A stretch of 64,000 nt of DNA from Terrabacter tumescens (GTDB lineage Bacteria; Actinomycetota; Actinomycetes; Actinomycetales; Dermatophilaceae). The first letter of the stretch is position 1. Each line of letters opens with the position of its first letter. The stretch covers positions 150,437 through 214,436 of the forward strand of contig NZ_BMNZ01000004.1 in NCBI RefSeq assembly GCF_014646815.1. Reading direction: 5' to 3'. The notes under the pieces were generated by a model. The model saw only the letters and a list, made by a program, of their open reading frames with translations. It searched no databases and had not been told where the DNA came from. The position numbers and the translations under genes were made by a program. Below are positions 61,525 through 64,000 of the stretch, one piece after another.

Positions 61525-62519
61525 ACCTCGCAGCCAACGCCAACGCCGCGCTCTACGCGTCGATGATCGTCTACACGCTCGCCATGCTCGCCTTCACGTG
61601 GCACCTGGCGGCGCGCGCCCCCAAGGTGGCCGACTCCAAGCAGGTGGCCGACGTCGCCGCGACCGAGCGCGAGAGCGTCCTCGTCGGCGCCGGCGCGCCC
61701 TCGACGACCGAGCGCCGCCCGTCCATGCCGTACGCCGCCGGGCCCGGGTTCGAGGAGAGCCTCAAGAGCCGCCAGCGCGGCAGCATCGCGCTGATGCTGA
61801 CCTACCTCGCGTCCGCGCTCCTCGTGGCGTCGGTCCTCATGCGAGGCCTCGCCGTCGGCCGGCCGCCGTGGGGCAACATGTTCGAGTTCGCGACCGCAGC
61901 GGCGGCTGCGGTGGGCGCTGCCTACAGCGTGCTCGCCAAGCGCAACAACTGGCAGTGGCTCGGCGTCTTCATCGTCACGCCGATCCTGCTCGTGCTCGGC
62001 CTCGCGCTCACCGTCCTCTACACCGAGGCCGGAGAGCTCATGCCGGCCCTGAAGTCCTACTGGCTGGGCATCCACGTCTCGGTCGCCTTCCTCGCGGTCG
62101 CCTTCTTCACCCTGGCGTTCGCGGTGGGTCTGCTCTATCTCGTGCGGCTGCGCCGCGAGGAGAAGCCGCCGGCCAAGCCCAGCTTCATCGAGTCGCTGCC
62201 GACGTCCGCCTCGCTCGAGCGCACCGCCTACAGCCTCAACATGGTCGCCTTCATCCTCTGGACGTTCACGCTCATCGCCGGAGCCATCTGGGCCAAGCAG
62301 GCCTGGGGCGCCTACTGGCAGTGGGACCCCAAGGAGGTCTGGACCTTCGTCATCTGGACGGTCTACGCCGCCTACATGCACAGCCGCGCCACGGCGGGCG
62401 TCGACCACCGCCGGTCGATGTACATCGCGCTGGCCGGCTACGTCGCCGTCATCATCAACTTCACGCTGGTCAACCTCGTCTCGACCTTCGTGGGCATGCA
62501 CAACTACTCGGGGATGTGA
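61521..62519 (+). CDS. ccsB: Cytochrome c biogenesis protein CcsB (ResC)
   Basis: 332 residues, about eight membrane helices. The heme-handling WWD motif AKQAWGAYWQWDPKEVWTFVIW is near residues 255-277, with conserved His in ESYWLGIHVSVAF-like and in the last loop VDHRRSMYIAL and VGMHNYSG. It carries heme out and attaches it to apocytochrome c with ResB. The GTG overlaps resB, and its stop overlaps the DUF4229 gene. Confidence 0.95.
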   Translation: MNLAANANAALYASMIVYTLAMLAFTWHLAARAPKVADSKQVADVAATERESVLVGAGAPSTTERRPSMPYAAGPGFEESLKSRQRGSIALMLTYLASALLVASVLMRGLAVGRPPWGNMFEFATAAAAAVGAAYSVLAKRNNWQWLGVFIVTPILLVLGLALTVLYTEAGELMPALKSYWLGIHVSVAFLAVAFFTLAFAVGLLYLVRLRREEKPPAKPSFIESLPTSASLERTAYSLNMVAFILWTFTLIAGAIWAKQAWGAYWQWDPKEVWTFVIWTVYAAYMHSRATAGVDHRRSMYIALAGYVAVIINFTLVNLVSTFVGMHNYSGM

Positions 62520-62845
62520 CCGTGGTCCGCTACTCGCTCCTGCGGATCCTGATCTTCTTCGGGTTCCTCTTCCTCTTCTGGCTCATCGGGCTGCGCGACA
62601 ACCCGGTGCTCCTGCTCGGCGCGTCGGCCATCGCGTCGGCCGCGGCCTCCTACATCCTGCTGCGCGGCATGCGCGACGAGATCACGGCCAAGCTCGTCGA
62701 CCGCCACGAGGCCAAGCTCGAGGCCAAGCAGCAGGTCGACCCGACGAGCGACGAGTTCGCCGAGGACGCCGAGGACGAGCGCCCCGTGCATGACGCCGAC
62801 GCCACGGGTGCCGCGGCCGAGGACCCCCGCAACGCCGACCGCTGA
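62516..62845 (+). CDS. DUF4229 domain-containing small membrane protein
   Basis: 109 residues, two membrane helices near residues 6-25 (LLRILIFFGFLFLFWLIGL) and 30-50, then a charged tail (AKLVDRHEAKLEAKQQVDP and an acidic end). DUF4229 proteins usually follow the cytochrome c maturation genes in actinobacteria; role unknown. GTG at 62516 overlaps the ccsB stop; GTG at 62522 is the alternative start. Confidence 0.85.
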   Translation: MTVVRYSLLRILIFFGFLFLFWLIGLRDNPVLLLGASAIASAAASYILLRGMRDEITAKLVDRHEAKLEAKQQVDPTSDEFAEDAEDERPVHDADATGAAAEDPRNADR

Positions 62846-62854
62846 GCTTCCACG

Positions 62855-63186
62855 TCGAGTGGCCTCGTCGTCACTCCAGCCCCACCCTGGGGTGGTACGC
62901 ATGTGGCCGGGTTAGTCGAGTGAGCGCTGCGTCCCTGGTGTCCCACGCGCGGGTGGTACGCGTGGGGCTGGGCGCTCACTCGATCGTCCGACGAGGGCTG
63001 CTCGTGTCTTCGTCGAGTGAGCGCTGCGTCCCTGGTGTCCCACGCGCGGGTGGTGCCCGTGGGGCTGGGCGCTCACTCGACTGTTTTTGGTCGGCGGCCG
63101 GTCCGCGCCCCACGCCGTCGAGTGAGCGCTGCGTGTCTCGTGTCCCACGAGTGGGTAGTGCGCGTGGGGCTGGGCGCTCACTCGAC
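62855..63186. repeat. Three ~70-bp palindromic units (GTCGAGTGAGCGC ... GCGCTCACTCGAC) plus one partial GTCGAGTGGCC unit
   Basis: A partial unit with GTCGAGTGGCC begins near 62855. Three units follow at 62915-62983, 63012-63081 and 63117-63186. Each is bounded by GTCGAGTGAGCGC and its complement, with a conserved interior (CTGGTGTCCCACG, GTGGGGCTGG) and unrelated linkers of 28-35 bp. They share the GTCGAGTG end with the arrays at 3.7 and 15.5 kb. The remainder of 62846-63306 holds one GGCATAC heptamer and no gene. Confidence 0.88.
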
Positions 63187-63306
63187 GGGAGGGGAGTGGG
63201 TGCGGATGGGTCTGGGTGAGGCCCGGGGAGCGGGCGGGACGGCATACGTCCACCCGGCCTGAGGGATTCGGCTGACGGGGCCGGGCAGGGGTGCCACCGT
63301 GGACGG

Positions 63307-64000
63307 GTGGCCGAGGAGATCGACGTCGTCGTCGTCGGGGCCGGCCAGGCCGGTCTCGCGACGAGCCACGAGCTCGAGCAGCGCGGCGTCGAGCACGTCG
63401 TCCTCGAGGCCGACGTGCCGGGATCGGCGTGGCTTCGCCGGTGGGACAGCTTCACCCTCGTCGGGCAGAACCACACCGTGCGACTTCCGGGAGCGCCGTA
63501 TGCCGGGGGCGACCCGCAGGGCTTCATGGGGCGCACCGAGATCGCAGGGCACCTCGACGCCTGGGCCGGCCGGCTGCGCGCCCCGGTGCGTTCCGGCTGC
63601 CCCGTGCGCCGGCTGCAGGCGCGTGACGGCGGCGGGTTCACGCTCGAGACCGACTCGGGCACCGTCGTCAGCCGTGTCGTCGTCCTCTCGACCGGGGCCT
63701 ACCAGCGCCCACACCGGCCACCCGCGGCCGCGAGCCTGCCCGCGGGGCTCCCGGTCGTCGACCTCACCGGCTACCGCAACCCCGGCTCCCTGCCGGACGG
63801 GCCGGTCCTCGTCGTCGGCAGCGGCCAGAGCGCCTGCCAGGTCGCCGAGGAGCTCGTGCTCGCCGGGCGTGAGGTCGTCATGGCGTGCGGGCGTGCGCCG
63901 TGGTTCCCGCGACGTGCTGGTGACCGTGACGTCTTCGAGTGGCTGCTCGACTCGCCGTTCTTCGACCAGCGCGTCGAGGACCTGCCGACGGAGGCCGCGC
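63307..64000 (+). CDS. Flavin-containing monooxygenase-type oxidoreductase, N-terminal part
   Basis: The first 231 residues are in the window; the gene continues beyond it. VVVVGAGQAGLATSHELEQRGVEHVVLEAD is the FAD Rossmann motif, WDSFTLVGQNHTVRLPGAPY the substrate-side segment, VVVLSTGAYQRPHRP the ATG-like motif and VLVVGSGQSACQVAEEL near residue 168 the NADPH motif. It belongs to the FMO/Baeyer-Villiger-like superfamily; the substrate is unknown. CACCGT 6 nt before the GTG suggests a leaderless start. It follows a palindromic repeat array. Confidence 0.88.
   Translation, partial: MAEEIDVVVVGAGQAGLATSHELEQRGVEHVVLEADVPGSAWLRRWDSFTLVGQNHTVRLPGAPYAGGDPQGFMGRTEIAGHLDAWAGRLRAPVRSGCPVRRLQARDGGGFTLETDSGTVVSRVVVLSTGAYQRPHRPPAAASLPAGLPVVDLTGYRNPGSLPDGPVLVVGSGQSACQVAEELVLAGREVVMACGRAPWFPRRAGDRDVFEWLLDSPFFDQRVEDLPTEAA

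Overview
The window is 64 kb of very GC-rich DNA from an actinobacterial chromosome. Gene content and order point to a non-filamentous member of the Micrococcales, most like the Intrasporangiaceae (an inference). The signs are Lsr2, RadA-DisA, an actinobacterial Ku/LigD pair, the ppx - TIM-barrel - proC - bldC - bS22 - epimerase - acyltransferase order known from mycobacteria, and the sigma(BldN)/anti-sigma - glutaredoxin - rex - hemACDB order known from Streptomyces. No tRNA, rRNA, IS element, prophage or cas gene was seen.

Layout. 0-5 kb: end of an ABC exporter, Ppx/GppA phosphatase, a TIM-barrel isomerase, an SDR and a CoA-transferase. 5-8 kb: divergent NHEJ genes (ku against ligase plus polymerase) with 18 bp between the start codons. 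8-12.8 kb: lsr2, a small membrane protein, radA, disA, a MutY-type glycosylase and an F420-type oxidase. 13-20 kb: two export systems, an LCP protein and an N-acetylglutamate synthase-like GNAT. 20-22.6 kb: clpC with a ClgR-type box upstream. 22.9-30.9 kb: an accessory island bordered by 51-bp-period palindrome arrays. It holds a DUF559-type protein and a tight cluster of subtilase, APH-like kinase, HopA1-like lyase, LanC-like cyclase and a small convergent propeptide-like protein. 31-39.5 kb: deaminase, methyltransferase, hydroxy-acid oxidase, proline metabolism, two GNATs, a KtrA-type protein and a deacetylase-fold protein. 40-63 kb: conserved core with aspS, bldC, bS22, epimerase, acyltransferase, RsbN/BldN-like pair, the rex-hem operon, marR, hemL and cytochrome c maturation genes. 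The window ends inside a flavin monooxygenase.

The most unusual content is the cluster at 24.57-30.63 kb. The three modification enzymes have the composition of a class V lanthipeptide synthetase, but no short precursor peptide is visible. The adjacent subtilase has no signal peptide and carries two homologous Thr/Cys/Pro-rich C-terminal segments, each starting with RLRTPVL and a Cys. My hypothesis is that the protease tail is itself the substrate. The convergent 107-residue protein looks like a detached subtilase propeptide and may restrain the protease.

Other themes: about eighteen genes begin with a -10-like hexamer 6-7 nt before the start codon (leaderless transcripts); four sets of structured intergenic repeats; a heptamer GTATGCC/GGCATAC present 40 times; a near-consensus Rex operator on the rex promoter; and mutually exclusive hairpins in the aspS leader that resemble a translational T-box.
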